A stretch of 20,076 nt of DNA from JBBRNH01 sp038230415 (GCA_038230415.1 JBBRNH010000096.1:1-20076), one strand, 5' to 3'; counted from the stretch's first letter, positions 7,101 to 15,853 are shown. The notes: generated from the letters alone by a model not told the origin. A program made the numbers and translations.

Positions 7101-8582
7101 TTAGTACCCAAAGTTTTGCCGCAGGTTTTTGTTGGTTGCAATCTCCGCTACCGGAAGATTCGCCAGTATCCGAAAATCATTATAGGGCAGGCCACCGCCC
7201 TGAGCCGTTGCTTTCACGATATCTTGTCCGCGCCGTTTCAGGTCAAACCAACGGTGGCCTTCAAAGGCGTATTCTAACCGCCGTTGCCGCAGAATCTCGG
7301 TCAGCAGGGCCGCGCCGGGCAGGTCGGTCAGGGTGCGGGCGGGCAGGCCCCGGTTGGTACGAATCGTGTTCAGATCGGTCAGTGCGTCAGCAGCATTACC
7401 GAGCATAGCGTTGGCTTCGGCACGATTCAGGTAGGCTTCGGCAATTCTGATAATGGGTATGTTATCGAGGTTGATAGTTCCATTCTTACCAAAAAACTTG
7501 GTACATTCGATAAAGGCCGTACCACGCCCGGCGGTACCGAGTTCGTACAACTGCCGCCGAATATCGAGGGCGGTTCCAGCGGTGCTTTTCTCCGATTCGA
7601 GTTCCGAGATAAACGCCGTTGTTGGCACTAAATCACCAAAACCGCCCGTTGTGTTCCGGTCACCCGTCCGTACCAGCGTAGTATAGGTCGTTTGCATGGA
7701 AGTATTTACACCGATGTTTTCAGATACCACCGCAAACTGCAACTCAAACACCGATTCTGGATTACGGGGCGCACGCCAGCCACCAATGTAGGTGGTGGCA
7801 TCCAACAGTTTCACGGTTCCGCCAATGGCACTCGTGGCATTGGCAATTGCCGTTGGGTAGTCTTTGTTGTACAATGCCACCCGCGACAGCAGCAGTTGGG
7901 CGGCAGTCCGGTTACCGTAGGCCGGTACGTTACTGGCGTTGGCCGACGAGCGGCTGAAAGCCACGATTGCCGCTTGTAAGTCGTTGTAGATCTGCTTATA
8001 AACATCGGCTGTAGTGGCTCTGGCGGGGTATTGCACCTGGGCCTGATCACTCACCGGCGTTATCGTCAGGGGTACGCCACCCCGGTTATACTGCGCTATT
8101 TCAACACCGGGGTCGTAGGCGTAGGCCCGCATCAGGTCGTGATATAGCAATGCCCGCAAAAAATATCCCTGCCCCAAAATCGAATTGCGCCGGTTGGTAT
8201 CGGTCAGCGCGGCTACTTTAGGAACGGCCTCTAACAGCAGATTTGCCTGATTGATAGCCACGTAGCTGGTGGCCCAGTTTACGAAACTGGCCTGGGTTAC
8301 GTTTCTGTTTTCGTTGTTTAACCGGCCAGATTTGTTTGTAGCCTGTGCGTTATCGCCCAAGGCTTCGGCTACGGCCAGAAAATCACGGCCATATAAAACC
8401 GTACTTTGGAGCCGGTCATAAATACCGTTCAGCCCGGCATCCAAGCCTTCGGGCGTGTTGAGTGCGCTTTGAGCGGGGGCATTGCTGCGCGGTTTTACAT
8501 CGAGCAGGTCGCTGCACGAACTCAGCCCCAACGTGGCTCCCAGCAGGGAGCCAACGGTAAGCAATTTTATAGAAATACGCAT
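7101..8582 (-). CDS. RagB/SusD family nutrient-binding outer-membrane lipoprotein (SusD2)
   Basis: A 493-residue SusD homologue with a lipoprotein signal ending LGLSSC (Cys23), then the short SDLLDVKPRS tether. Conserved segments include AGLNGIYDRLQ near the N-terminus, ALLYHDLMRAYAYDPG in the helical middle, IRIAEAYLNRAEANAMLG and RRLEYAFEGHRWFDLKRRG toward the C-terminus, and the end LPVAEIATNKNLRQNFGY. It should cap the SusC2 barrel on the cell surface and bind substrate. It starts 27 bp after the susC2 stop and is followed after 1 bp by a small lipoprotein gene, so the three form one operon. The early GDNAQATNKSGR segment is typical of SusD loops, but no known ligand can be assigned. Confidence 0.96.
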   Translation of the reverse strand: MRISIKLLTVGSLLGATLGLSSCSDLLDVKPRSNAPAQSALNTPEGLDAGLNGIYDRLQSTVLYGRDFLAVAEALGDNAQATNKSGRLNNENRNVTQASFVNWATSYVAINQANLLLEAVPKVAALTDTNRRNSILGQGYFLRALLYHDLMRAYAYDPGVEIAQYNRGGVPLTITPVSDQAQVQYPARATTADVYKQIYNDLQAAIVAFSRSSANASNVPAYGNRTAAQLLLSRVALYNKDYPTAIANATSAIGGTVKLLDATTYIGGWRAPRNPESVFELQFAVVSENIGVNTSMQTTYTTLVRTGDRNTTGGFGDLVPTTAFISELESEKSTAGTALDIRRQLYELGTAGRGTAFIECTKFFGKNGTINLDNIPIIRIAEAYLNRAEANAMLGNAADALTDLNTIRTNRGLPARTLTDLPGAALLTEILRQRRLEYAFEGHRWFDLKRRGQDIVKATAQGGGLPYNDFRILANLPVAEIATNKNLRQNFGY

Positions 8583-8609
8583 TGTTCAGAGTGTCAGATT
8601 ATTGATGAA

Positions 8610-11600
8610 TTAGAACGAAAGCGTTACACCGGCGGTGTAGGCTTTTGAGTTGGGGACAACGCCACTGTTGCCCGAACCGAGGTTCAGAAACTCCGGGTCA
8701 TAGCTGGTCCAGTTGGTCCAGGTAACAACGTTAGATCCCTGCACAAACACCCGCGCCGAACTTAACCCAACCCGCTTGATGGTCGGAAGGGGCAGATCGT
8801 AGCTAAGGGTCAGTTGCTTCAGCCGCAGGTAAGACGCATCCTCCAGCGTCCGTGAGCCACTCAGCGCATTCACACCCCGCGTTTCGACGTTGCCGTCGAT
8901 TGTGCGCGGCACGTCCGTAATATCACCCGGCTTTTGCCACCGGCGGTCATACACCGAACGGATTGTGTTGAAATTGCGGCCCGACAGTTCCGACAGAAAC
9001 GAGGTCTGGCTGTTGAACGACCTCCGACCGTAATCATACTGGAAAAACACGTCGAGCGTCAACCCTTTGTAGCTGAACGAATTCGACAAACCGCCATAGA
9101 ATTTCGGTAGTTCGGTGCCGAGGTAGCGCTGGTCGCGGGGCGAGGTGGGCGTGTAGGTGATGTTCCCGGCAAAATCATAAAACATCGGGCGGCCCGTAGC
9201 CCCGTTCACCCCGGCGTATTCGGTGGTGTAAGCCGACAGTAACGGACGACCCTGAATAGCCGTCCGCCCCACGCCGTAATAATCGGTGTAGTTCACGGTG
9301 ATGGCGCTGTCGGGGTTTGCCAACGGCGAAATACCGTCATATAGAGACGTAACTTTGTTTTTAATAAAGGTGATATTGAACGAGGTCTTCCATTTAAAAT
9401 CGCCCTGCTGCACGTTCACCGAGGTAAGTTCAAGCTCTACGCCCTTATTTTCGACCGACCCGGCATTGCGCGAGATGCTCGTGTAGCCGCTCGTGTTGGG
9501 CAAGTTTACGCTCAGCAGCAGGTCTTTGCTGGTGCGGATAAAGGCATCTACCGAACCCGTCAGGCGGTTATTGAAGAACCCGAAATCAACACCCAGGTTG
9601 CTCGTGACGTTGGTTTCCCATTTCAGATCGGGGTTGCCGAGTTGGGTGGGGGCAAAGCCAGCCGCGCCATTGTAGTCAAAACCTGCGCTCACCAAGCCTA
9701 ACGACGGAAAGTTGTTCAGCCCGAAGAGCGTACCAATCTGATCGTTACCCGTTGTGCCGTAGCTGGCCCTGATTTTCAGTTCGTTCAGAATCCGGCTTCC
9801 TTTCAGAAAACTTTCTTCTGAGACCAACCACGCTGCCGATGCCGACGGGAAAAACCCGTAGCGGTTGTTGGCTCCGAACCGGCTTGAGCCATCGAGCCGG
9901 GCAATCAGGCTGATGTCGTATTTCTTGTCGAATGTGTATTTGAGGTTTCCGAACACCGACGCTTTGCGGTAGCCCGTCCAGCCGCCGTTCACAGCCGTTG
10001 GCAACGCAGCCGCGCTCCCATACCGGAAATCGGGCGTTGGCACGTTGGTTGTTCCCGATGAGGTAGATTCGTTGATATCTGACCTATATTCCAGGCCGCC
10101 GAGTGCGCCAATGTCGTGTTTGCCAAAGCCTTTATTGAAGTTGGCCGTTACGTTGGTCAGGAAGTTGATGTTCTGGTTAAACTGGTCGTTGAGCCGCCCG
10201 CGCACCACGTAGGCATCTGCCGTGCGCGGGTCCGTGAAATACCGGCCTTTAATGGTTCGATAATCAATACTGACAAAGGGCCGGATCGTCAGGCTCGGTA
10301 ACACCTTGTAATTCAGCGACAAACCCCCGTTAAACTGGTTGACCACGGCCTTAATGTCGTTCAGCGAACTGACCTGAATAATATTCTGGTTCAGGATACC
10401 GGGCGTACCACCCTGGTCGGGCGTACCGTAAAACGAACCGTCGGGGTTATAAATCGGTACGCTGGGCAGCATCAGCGACGAGGAGAACGCCGACGAGCCG
10501 AGGAACGAACCCCCGTTTGGCGATCCCTGCTGGCCGCGCTGGGTGATGGTACTCAGTTTCAGCGTCTGCTCCAGCGTCAACTTGGGGTTAATGGTCTGAG
10601 TCAGCGTGGTGTTCAGTGTTCCCCGCACGAGGTCAACGTTAATTACGTTGGCATCCTGCTTGAAATAAGACCCCGAAATAAAGAACTTCGTTTTGTCGGA
10701 GCCGCCGTTCATGCTCAACTCATAGTTGTTAGTGTTGCCCCGGCGGTAGGCCGCGTCCTGCCAGTCGTAAGTAGGGAGGTTGGCAACTTCGGCGTCGGTT
10801 AGCGTGGTGGGCTGCCGAATAGTTCCCAGCACGGCAGCGCGGGCGGCTTCGGTTGTGCTGCCCGCATTCACGCGTGACTGTACCCGGAGGGCAAACCACT
10901 CTTGGGTGTTGAGCACGTCTAATTTTTTGATGGGGTCCGTAACGCCCTTGTAGTAGTTGAAGCTGATCTTGGTACGGCCAGCCTTGCCCCGTTTGGTCGT
11001 TACCAGCACCACGCCGTTGGCGGCCTGTGAACCATAAATGCTGGCGGCTGCGGCATCTTTCAGGATTTCGATGTTTTCGATGTCGTTCGGATTCAAAAAC
11101 GCCAGGGGGTTATTGCTCGTGAATGATGAGTTGTTGGTGCTGTTGAGTTGCACCCCGTCCACCACGTAGAGCGGGTCGCTACCAGCTGAAATCGAGCCAA
11201 CGCCCCGGATACGAATCTGGATGGCTCCGCCCGGCGTTCCATTGGCCGACGTAACCTGCACCCCGGCTGCCCGGCCCGCGAGGGCTTTGTCGAAACTGCC
11301 AACGGGCTGGTTTTTAATCAGGTCGCCCGCTACCTTAGAGCTGGCTCCGGTAAATTCGCGCCGGTTCACGGTGCCGCCGTAGCCGGTTACAACCACTTCG
11401 CCGAGTTCCTGGCTATTGTTTTCCAGTAACACGTTGAGCGTTGTGCGGTTGCCGATGTTCTGCTCCTGGGCCGAATAGCCGATGAAGCTGAAGGTCAGCC
11501 GGGCCTTGCCGGGCGCGGTGATCTTGTAGTTCCCCTGCGCGTCGGTGGTGGTGCCGCGCGTGGTTCCCTGCACCTGTACGCTTACTCCGGGCAGCGCGGC

Positions 11601-11708
11601 CCCGTCGTCTGATGAAGTAACCCGGCCACTCACCGTCACGTCTTGTGCCAGCGCGGGCAACCAGACTAACAACGAGAGAAGCAGACTTCCGAATAGAACT
11701 TTTCTCAT
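8610..11708 (-). CDS. SusC/RagA family TonB-linked outer-membrane protein (SusC2)
   Basis: A 1032-residue TonB-dependent transporter with a signal peptide ending near Ala21 (PALA-Q). Residues about 24-110 are the carboxypeptidase-regulatory-like domain (VSGRVTSSDDGAALPGVSVQ). The plug domain contains QIRIRGVGSISAGSDPLYVV and the SusC signature IYGSQAANGVVLVTTKRGKA at about residues 223-243. The barrel ends in SKAYTAGVTLSF, with a terminal phenylalanine as expected for outer-membrane insertion. It should import a nutrient with SusD2. It shares its domain plan with SusC1, but the two differ widely beyond the N-terminal domains, so they probably take different substrates. It is the first gene of its operon. 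Confidence 0.97.
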   Translation of the reverse strand: MRKVLFGSLLLSLLVWLPALAQDVTVSGRVTSSDDGAALPGVSVQVQGTTRGTTTDAQGNYKITAPGKARLTFSFIGYSAQEQNIGNRTTLNVLLENNSQELGEVVVTGYGGTVNRREFTGASSKVAGDLIKNQPVGSFDKALAGRAAGVQVTSANGTPGGAIQIRIRGVGSISAGSDPLYVVDGVQLNSTNNSSFTSNNPLAFLNPNDIENIEILKDAAAASIYGSQAANGVVLVTTKRGKAGRTKISFNYYKGVTDPIKKLDVLNTQEWFALRVQSRVNAGSTTEAARAAVLGTIRQPTTLTDAEVANLPTYDWQDAAYRRGNTNNYELSMNGGSDKTKFFISGSYFKQDANVINVDLVRGTLNTTLTQTINPKLTLEQTLKLSTITQRGQQGSPNGGSFLGSSAFSSSLMLPSVPIYNPDGSFYGTPDQGGTPGILNQNIIQVSSLNDIKAVVNQFNGGLSLNYKVLPSLTIRPFVSIDYRTIKGRYFTDPRTADAYVVRGRLNDQFNQNINFLTNVTANFNKGFGKHDIGALGGLEYRSDINESTSSGTTNVPTPDFRYGSAAALPTAVNGGWTGYRKASVFGNLKYTFDKKYDISLIARLDGSSRFGANNRYGFFPSASAAWLVSEESFLKGSRILNELKIRASYGTTGNDQIGTLFGLNNFPSLGLVSAGFDYNGAAGFAPTQLGNPDLKWETNVTSNLGVDFGFFNNRLTGSVDAFIRTSKDLLLSVNLPNTSGYTSISRNAGSVENKGVELELTSVNVQQGDFKWKTSFNITFIKNKVTSLYDGISPLANPDSAITVNYTDYYGVGRTAIQGRPLLSAYTTEYAGVNGATGRPMFYDFAGNITYTPTSPRDQRYLGTELPKFYGGLSNSFSYKGLTLDVFFQYDYGRRSFNSQTSFLSELSGRNFNTIRSVYDRRWQKPGDITDVPRTIDGNVETRGVNALSGSRTLEDASYLRLKQLTLSYDLPLPTIKRVGLSSARVFVQGSNVVTWTNWTSYDPEFLNLGSGNSGVVPNSKAYTAGVTLSF

Positions 11709-12118
11709 AAAGGTTTGATGAATTGTTTATTTGGCAAAATCCAGCTTTTGCCTTTACAAAATTAGGTAAAACTTAACAGATTGATAATGTATATTTTTAA
11801 TCTCTTTTTTATGTAGTGGGTATTCTGCCCGGTAAAGCCCTTTTTAGCGACTATTACAGTGGGAATAGTGAATTACTGTATTATTCTATTTTAACAAATC
11901 CGTAATACTACCCTAAAGTCTGTTTAACTTATGCTACACAAAATAAGGCTACCGATGATGTGAAAAGTCTAAATAATAGCCACTGATATTGTATTATCCT
12001 ACTAATAAGTTATCTGTAAGAAAGTACCAGTTCGATTTTCTTCTACCTGTTTGTTAGAACCAGAAAAACAAAAATCCCGCACCCACCGAAGTTAGCGCGG
12101 AAATTCTCGGCGGGCAGG
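11709..12118. other. Gene-free AT-rich region upstream of susC2, with an inverted repeat
   Basis: About 410 bp without a convincing gene on either strand. It is clearly more AT-rich than the flanking coding DNA. It holds the candidate susC2 -7 element and a 6-bp inverted repeat TACAGT (11855-11860) / ACTGTA (11875-11880), about 150 bp before the susC2 start, which could bind a regulator. No tRNA, terminator or mobile-element end was seen in it. Confidence 0.5.
11757..11764 (-). promoter_or_regulatory. Candidate -7 element of the susC2 operon
   Basis: On the minus strand 11764-11757 reads TAATTTTG, a full match to the Bacteroidota -7 consensus TAnnTTTG, 49 bp upstream of the susC2 ATG. No clear TTG occurs at the -33 distance, so the promoter may be weak or need an activator. 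Confidence 0.4.
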
Positions 12119-12150
12119 TTTGACGCACTCAAAATTTTATGCTACGTTTG
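12119..12150 (+). promoter_or_regulatory. Promoter of the tRNA-Ala gene
   Basis: TTTG at 12119-12122 and TACGTTTG at 12143-12150 match the Bacteroidota housekeeping promoter (-33 TTTG, -7 TAnnTTTG), with a 20-nt spacer. The predicted transcription start, near 12156, is about 15 nt before the tRNA. It is the best promoter match in the window. Confidence 0.8.
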
Positions 12151-12170
12151 CAGCCACATTAGTCGAAAAC

Positions 12171-12244
<74 letters not shown>

Positions 12245-12263
12245 CAAATTGTACAAAGCCAAC

Positions 12264-12299
12264 AAAAAAGCCGTTTCCAATCGAGGAAACGGCTTTTTT
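12264..12299. terminator. Bidirectional terminator between tRNA-Ala and the DUF3299-like gene
   Basis: A perfect 15-bp stem: AAAAAAGCCGTTTCC (12264-12278) pairs with GGAAACGGCTTTTTT (12285-12299) around a 6-nt loop. The T run serves the tRNA transcript on the plus strand, and the A run serves the convergent gene that ends at 12325 on the minus strand. Confidence 0.92.
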
Positions 12300-12324
12300 G
12301 CTTAACAATTCCGGGAAGCCGGAA

Positions 12325-12777
12325 TTATTTTGTCTCGATCATCTCGGCATCGGCAATAATGTAGTTCAGTTCGTAGATATTGTCGGCGTTCAGTTTCAGG
12401 GTTCCATGAAACGTCCGGCGTTCGTCGGTTTTGAATTTCTTGCCCGGGTTCTTGAATTTCAGCGATACCACTGACTCCGGCCCGGCCCCACCACAGAAAA
12501 AGCAGGCACTGTACGGAAACGCCGACAGCACGTACAGGTTCGACTCGTAATCTACGGGTAACACATAACCCGTCAGTTCTACGGTTTTGCCGTTGAGTTT
12601 CTGCACCGCCGGGCCAAACGTGGGATACAGCATATAGACCGATTCTTCGGCGTACCATTTCTTCTTGAAGGTAACATCACGCAGGGCTTCCCAGGTGAGT
12701 TTGAGTGGCTCGGTAGCCGGGCGAAAAGCGGTCAGGAAAATACTGGCGGCAAGAACGGCGAGAACAAGGCGTTTCAT
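12325..12777 (-). CDS. Exported DUF3299-like protein
   Basis: A 150-residue protein with a likely signal peptide (about residues 1-22, MKRLVLAVLAASIFLTAF). The core LNGKTVELTGYVLPVDYE followed by FPYSACFFCGGAGPESVVSL resembles the small DUF3299-type beta proteins, which have an OB-like fold. Cys92 and Cys95 form a CxxC pair that might bind a metal or be redox active. It is widespread in Bacteroidota as an uncharacterised exported protein, and no reaction can be assigned. It faces the tRNA across a shared terminator and is divergent from the histidine kinase gene, with 73 bp between the two starts, so the two may share control. Confidence 0.8.
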   Translation of the reverse strand: MKRLVLAVLAASIFLTAFRPATEPLKLTWEALRDVTFKKKWYAEESVYMLYPTFGPAVQKLNGKTVELTGYVLPVDYESNLYVLSAFPYSACFFCGGAGPESVVSLKFKNPGKKFKTDERRTFHGTLKLNADNIYELNYIIADAEMIETK

Positions 12778-12795
12778 TCGTTGTTAAGGGGGCTT

Positions 12796-12826
12796 TTTGG
12801 TAAAGATAACGGTTTTCTTACTTTCG
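12796..12826 (+). promoter_or_regulatory. Candidate promoter of the two-component operon
   Basis: TTTG at 12796-12799 and TACTTTCG at 12819-12826 match the Bacteroidota -33 and -7 elements with one mismatch, with a 19-nt spacer. A transcript starting near 12833 would begin after the in-frame ATG at 12797, which supports the kinase start at 12851. Confidence 0.5.
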
Positions 12827-12850
12827 TTGTTACTGTTGTACCCAAACGTT

Positions 12851-14389
12851 ATGAAAACACGCATTGATACATACGCGCTAACAACAAAGCACCCCGTTTC
12901 GTTTCGGTTCAGTCGCCTGTATATAACCACGCTGGTTGCGCTGGCGGTGCTGCTCACGGCGGGGCAGGTGCTGATGCAGTGGCGCATCGGAGCCGCCCAG
13001 AACGAGATTCTGCTTGTGAGGCAAATTGCACTGCAACGCCACCAAAGCCAGCAGATTGCCAAAAAAGCCCTGCAACTCGCCGATGAAACGGAGCAGGCCG
13101 ATTTTTCGCGCAATGCGGGTGAACTCCGCGAGATATTGACCACGTTTGAAACCTATCACCGCCAGACCCGCGACGGTCAACTGCCCGAACAGGGTATTGC
13201 CATCACCAATAGTGCATCCATCAAAAAGCTGTTTGCTGCTACCTGGCCCCGGTTCAATGCGTTTCGGCAGGGGGCGCGGTGGTTTGCCCAACAGCAAAAC
13301 CCCGCCCAGATGGAAACGCCCGCAGCAAAGGCCGCACTGCGGTTGGTGCTGGATAACGAAAGAGAACTGCTGACCCAGATTGATGCCATCGCCCGCGCCT
13401 ACAACGCCGAAGTACGGGCCAAACTCAATCAGTTGCAGACCACTGAATTTTACCTGTATCTAACGACGCTGCTGGTTCTGGCAGTGATTGGCCTGTTGAT
13501 TTTCAGGCCCGCCGTGCAGCAACTCCGGCAGACGCTGACCCAACTGATTCAGGCCGAAGCCCAGACTACCGAAGCCAACGGACAACTCCGGCAGGCCAAC
13601 GATTCGCTGACCGAAGCCCGCAAACAACTCTATGCCGCCACCCGCGAGAAACTTCAGCAGCAGAGTAACGCCCAGAAACTCCGCACCGCCTATCTTATTA
13701 CGGGGCAGGAAGAAGAACGCAAACGGCTATCCCGCGATCTGCACGACGGCCTCGGTCAAATGCTCACGGCCATCAAACTCCAGGTTGAGGGAGTAGAAAC
13801 AGCCCTGAACGGGCAGGGGATAACATCCGTTACGAATATCGCTACGCTGAAAAAACTGATTTCCCGCACCATTCAGGAAACCCGGACCATATCAAACAAC
13901 CTCATGCCCAGTGTATTGAGCGATTTTGGGGTGGTGCCAGCCCTGAAAATGCTCGCCGAGGGTGAGCAGAGTATGGGCGTTGAGATTAGTTTCGATACCA
14001 ACCTGAACAGCGACGACCGGCCCGACCGAACTACCGAAATCGCGCTCTACCGGGTCACGCAGGAGGCTATCAGCAACGCGCTGCGGCACGCCCAACCGAC
14101 GCAAATTACCGTTGAACTTATCGGGCGGGACAGCTACCTGCACCTGCTCGTGACAGACGACGGGCTGGGGTTTAACCCGCAGCAGTCGCGCCACTTGCCC
14201 ATTGACCGGCCCGGTGGCCCCTCGCAGGGGCTGCACAATATGCACGAACGGGTGCATCTGCTGGGTGGTCGGCTCAGAATCTGGTCGCGGGCGGGGCAAG
14301 GCACCAAAATTCATATCACCATACCAGATACTAATTCAAACACTCAACTCATTGATGATGAATACAATACGGCTTATGCTGGTGGATGA
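12851..14389 (+). CDS. HisKA_3-type sensor histidine kinase
   Basis: A 512-residue membrane kinase of a two-component system. Helix 1 lies at about residues 23-41 and helix 2 at about 200-219. The region between them is likely extracytoplasmic, and its QIAKKALQLAD start resembles the PilJ-type (type IV pili chemotaxis transducer N-terminal) sensor domain. A coiled coil (about 220-285) leads to the dimerisation/phosphoacceptor motif RDLHDGLGQ, with His298. The ATPase domain shows the N box (EAISNALRHA, Asn409), DDGLGF (436-441) and GLHNMHERV (from 460). This is the NarX/DegS-type family, which partners LuxR-type regulators, as found directly downstream. ATG 12851 is preferred over the in-frame ATG 12797 (530 residues), which lies within the candidate promoter. 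The signal sensed is unknown. Confidence 0.92.
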   Translation: MKTRIDTYALTTKHPVSFRFSRLYITTLVALAVLLTAGQVLMQWRIGAAQNEILLVRQIALQRHQSQQIAKKALQLADETEQADFSRNAGELREILTTFETYHRQTRDGQLPEQGIAITNSASIKKLFAATWPRFNAFRQGARWFAQQQNPAQMETPAAKAALRLVLDNERELLTQIDAIARAYNAEVRAKLNQLQTTEFYLYLTTLLVLAVIGLLIFRPAVQQLRQTLTQLIQAEAQTTEANGQLRQANDSLTEARKQLYAATREKLQQQSNAQKLRTAYLITGQEEERKRLSRDLHDGLGQMLTAIKLQVEGVETALNGQGITSVTNIATLKKLISRTIQETRTISNNLMPSVLSDFGVVPALKMLAEGEQSMGVEISFDTNLNSDDRPDRTTEIALYRVTQEAISNALRHAQPTQITVELIGRDSYLHLLVTDDGLGFNPQQSRHLPIDRPGGPSQGLHNMHERVHLLGGRLRIWSRAGQGTKIHITIPDTNSNTQLIDDEYNTAYAGG

Positions 14390-15011
14390 CCACGCCATTG
14401 TCCGCGACGGAATCCGGCTGTTGCTCGAACAGGTCGAGGGATTTCAGATTATTGACGAAGCCGGTTCGGGCGAAGAAGCCATCGAGAAACTCAAAATCAA
14501 CACGCCCGATGTCGTGTTGATGGACATCTCGCTGCCCGGCATGACCGGGATTCAAACCACGCAGGCCGTAACCAAACAGCATAAAACGGTGCGGGTACTG
14601 ATGCTCTCGATGCACAATAACGAAGATTACATCCTGCGGTCGGTGGAGGCCGGAGCAATGGGGTATATCCTCAAAGATTCGTCGTCAGACGAGATGGTGA
14701 AGGCAATCCGGGCGGTGGCAGCGGGCGAAAAATACTACTCCTCGCCGGTGGCAACCATCATCCTCAACGGCTATATGCAGCAGTTGAAGAAAGGTGAAAA
14801 ATCCCCGCTGAACCGACGCTCTAAACTCTCCAAAAAAGAAAAAGAAATCCTGACCTACCTCGTGGATGGCCTGAGCAGCCGCGAAATCGCCGAAAAACTG
14901 ACCCTCAGCGTCCGTACCGTTGACAATCACCGGGCCAACATGATGCGCCGGTTGCAAGTCAGAAATGCCGCCGAACTCGTGAAGATGGCAATGGAGGAGA
15001 AGTTGTTGTGA
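14355..15011 (+). CDS. LuxR/NarL-family response regulator
   Basis: A 218-residue regulator (217 if the second ATG, 14358, is used). Counting from that second Met, the receiver domain has the acidic pair Asp10/Asp11, the phosphoacceptor Asp56 in VVLMDISLPG, and the conserved Lys in GYILKDSS. The C-terminal part has the LuxR-type helix-turn-helix: LSKKEKEILTYLVDGLSSRE and then IAEKLTLSVRTVDNHRANMM. Its start overlaps the kinase gene by 35 bp, so the two are probably translationally coupled and form a cognate pair. The longer open frame from 14202 is rejected because its first 50 residues fall inside the kinase ATPase domain and have no family match. Target genes are unknown. Confidence 0.95.
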   Translation: MMNTIRLMLVDDHAIVRDGIRLLLEQVEGFQIIDEAGSGEEAIEKLKINTPDVVLMDISLPGMTGIQTTQAVTKQHKTVRVLMLSMHNNEDYILRSVEAGAMGYILKDSSSDEMVKAIRAVAAGEKYYSSPVATIILNGYMQQLKKGEKSPLNRRSKLSKKEKEILTYLVDGLSSREIAEKLTLSVRTVDNHRANMMRRLQVRNAAELVKMAMEEKLL

Positions 15012-15013
15012 AT

Positions 15014-15090
15014 TTTAGTGGTTAGTGGTCAGTGGCTGGTGCTTCGCCCGGCAGGAACTAACCACTTGCCACTGACCACTAACCACTAAA
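15014..15090. repeat. Palindromic heptamer repeat (GTGGTTA family), copy 2
   Basis: The arms 15014-15036 and 15068-15090 are perfect 23-bp reverse complements with a 31-nt spacer. Each arm contains consecutive 7-bp units GTGGTTA, GTGGTCA and GTGGCTG. It begins 2 bp after the stop codon of the response regulator gene, much like copy 1 at 58-144, which abuts the DUF3098 stop. It may act in RNA stability or termination of the operon transcript. Confidence 0.85.
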
Positions 15091-15129
15091 TTTGGAACTT
15101 TTCCATACGTCATTTTTTTACACAGTCAG

Positions 15130-15152
15130 ACCGGCAATCACTGTCGGTTTTT
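15130..15152 (+). terminator. Probable terminator after the two-component operon
   Basis: ACCGGCA (15130-15136) pairs with TGTCGGT (15142-15148), with one G-U pair, around a 5-nt loop and is followed by TTTT. It lies about 120 bp after the regulator stop and 60 bp before the peroxiredoxin start. The stem is modest, so this is tentative. Confidence 0.5.
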
Positions 15153-15212
15153 CCCTTTCGGAAAAAGTCTATTAAATTGATTGAATTTATATTCTTTAAA
15201 ACCGCAACAATC

Positions 15213-15848
15213 ATGTCATTACGCTTAGGAGACATCGCGCCTGATTTTCAGGCCGACAGTACGCAGGGGCCGATTTCGTTTCACGAATGGCTCGGCAATT
15301 CATGGGGGATGTTTTTCTCGCACCCCGCCGATTTTACGCCCGTCTGCACCACCGAACTGGGCCGGACAGCCCTTTTGAAAGGCGAATTTGAGAAACGGGG
15401 CGTGAAGGTAATTGCCGTATCGGTTGACGATCTGGAATCGCATAACCGCTGGACTCCCGACATCAAAGACGTGACCGGCTCGGAAGTAAACTTCCCGATT
15501 ATTGCCGATGCCGACCGCCACGTGGCCGAACTCTACGATATGATTCACCCCAACGCCAGCGAAAAAACAACGGTGCGCTCGGTATTTATCATCGGGCCGG
15601 ACAAGAAAATTAAACTCACCCTGACCTATCCGGCTTCGACGGGTCGCAACTTTACTGAACTGCTCCGCGTCATTGACTCGCTGCAACTAACGGCTGATTA
15701 TCAGGTGGCTACCCCCGCCGACTGGCAGGACGGCGACGATGTGATTGTGACACCCGCCGTGAAAAATGAGCAGTTGGAAGAGAAATTCCCTAAAGGCGTA
15801 ACCTTCGTAAAACCGTATCTGCGGACAACGCCCCAGCCGAATAAGTAG
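15213..15848 (+). CDS. 1-Cys peroxiredoxin (Prx6 subfamily)
   Basis: A 211-residue thiol peroxidase that should reduce hydrogen peroxide and organic peroxides in the cytoplasm. The active-site motif HPADFTPVCTTE holds the peroxidatic Cys45 with Thr42 and Pro38. The Prx6 C-terminal extension (VATPADWQDGDDVIVTPAV, then FPKGVTFVKPYLRTTPQP) is complete, and the length is typical. There is no other cysteine in the protein, so it needs an outside thiol for reduction; no reductase gene is nearby. ATG 15213 (MSLRLGDIAPDF) matches the family N-terminus. An in-frame start at 15177 would add 12 residues not seen in the family. No clear promoter was found. Confidence 0.95.
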   Translation: MSLRLGDIAPDFQADSTQGPISFHEWLGNSWGMFFSHPADFTPVCTTELGRTALLKGEFEKRGVKVIAVSVDDLESHNRWTPDIKDVTGSEVNFPIIADADRHVAELYDMIHPNASEKTTVRSVFIIGPDKKIKLTLTYPASTGRNFTELLRVIDSLQLTADYQVATPADWQDGDDVIVTPAVKNEQLEEKFPKGVTFVKPYLRTTPQPNK

Positions 15849-15853
15849 AGAGT

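Noticed and set aside
7100..7141. Upstream ATG at 7141 for the small lipoprotein
   Set aside because: It would add 14 residues before the lipoprotein signal and overlap the susD2 coding end; ATG 7099 is cleaner.
3144..11708. Recent tandem duplication of one susCD operon
   Set aside because: The two SusC proteins share the N-terminal domain style but differ through most of the barrel, and the SusD proteins differ too; spacing and gene content also differ (three genes versus two).
11709..12118. Small RNA gene or riboswitch in the long gap before susC2
   Set aside because: No promoter-terminator pair, conserved-looking stem set or known aptamer could be recognised; only AT-rich DNA and one short inverted repeat are visible.
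12797..12850. Longer N-terminus of the histidine kinase from ATG 12797
   Set aside because: The added residues overlap the candidate promoter and would put a second hydrophobic stretch just before the true first membrane helix; the start at 12851 fits better.
14202..14354. Longer N-terminus of the response regulator
   Set aside because: The extra 51 residues are read from the kinase ATPase domain in another frame and have no receiver-domain character.
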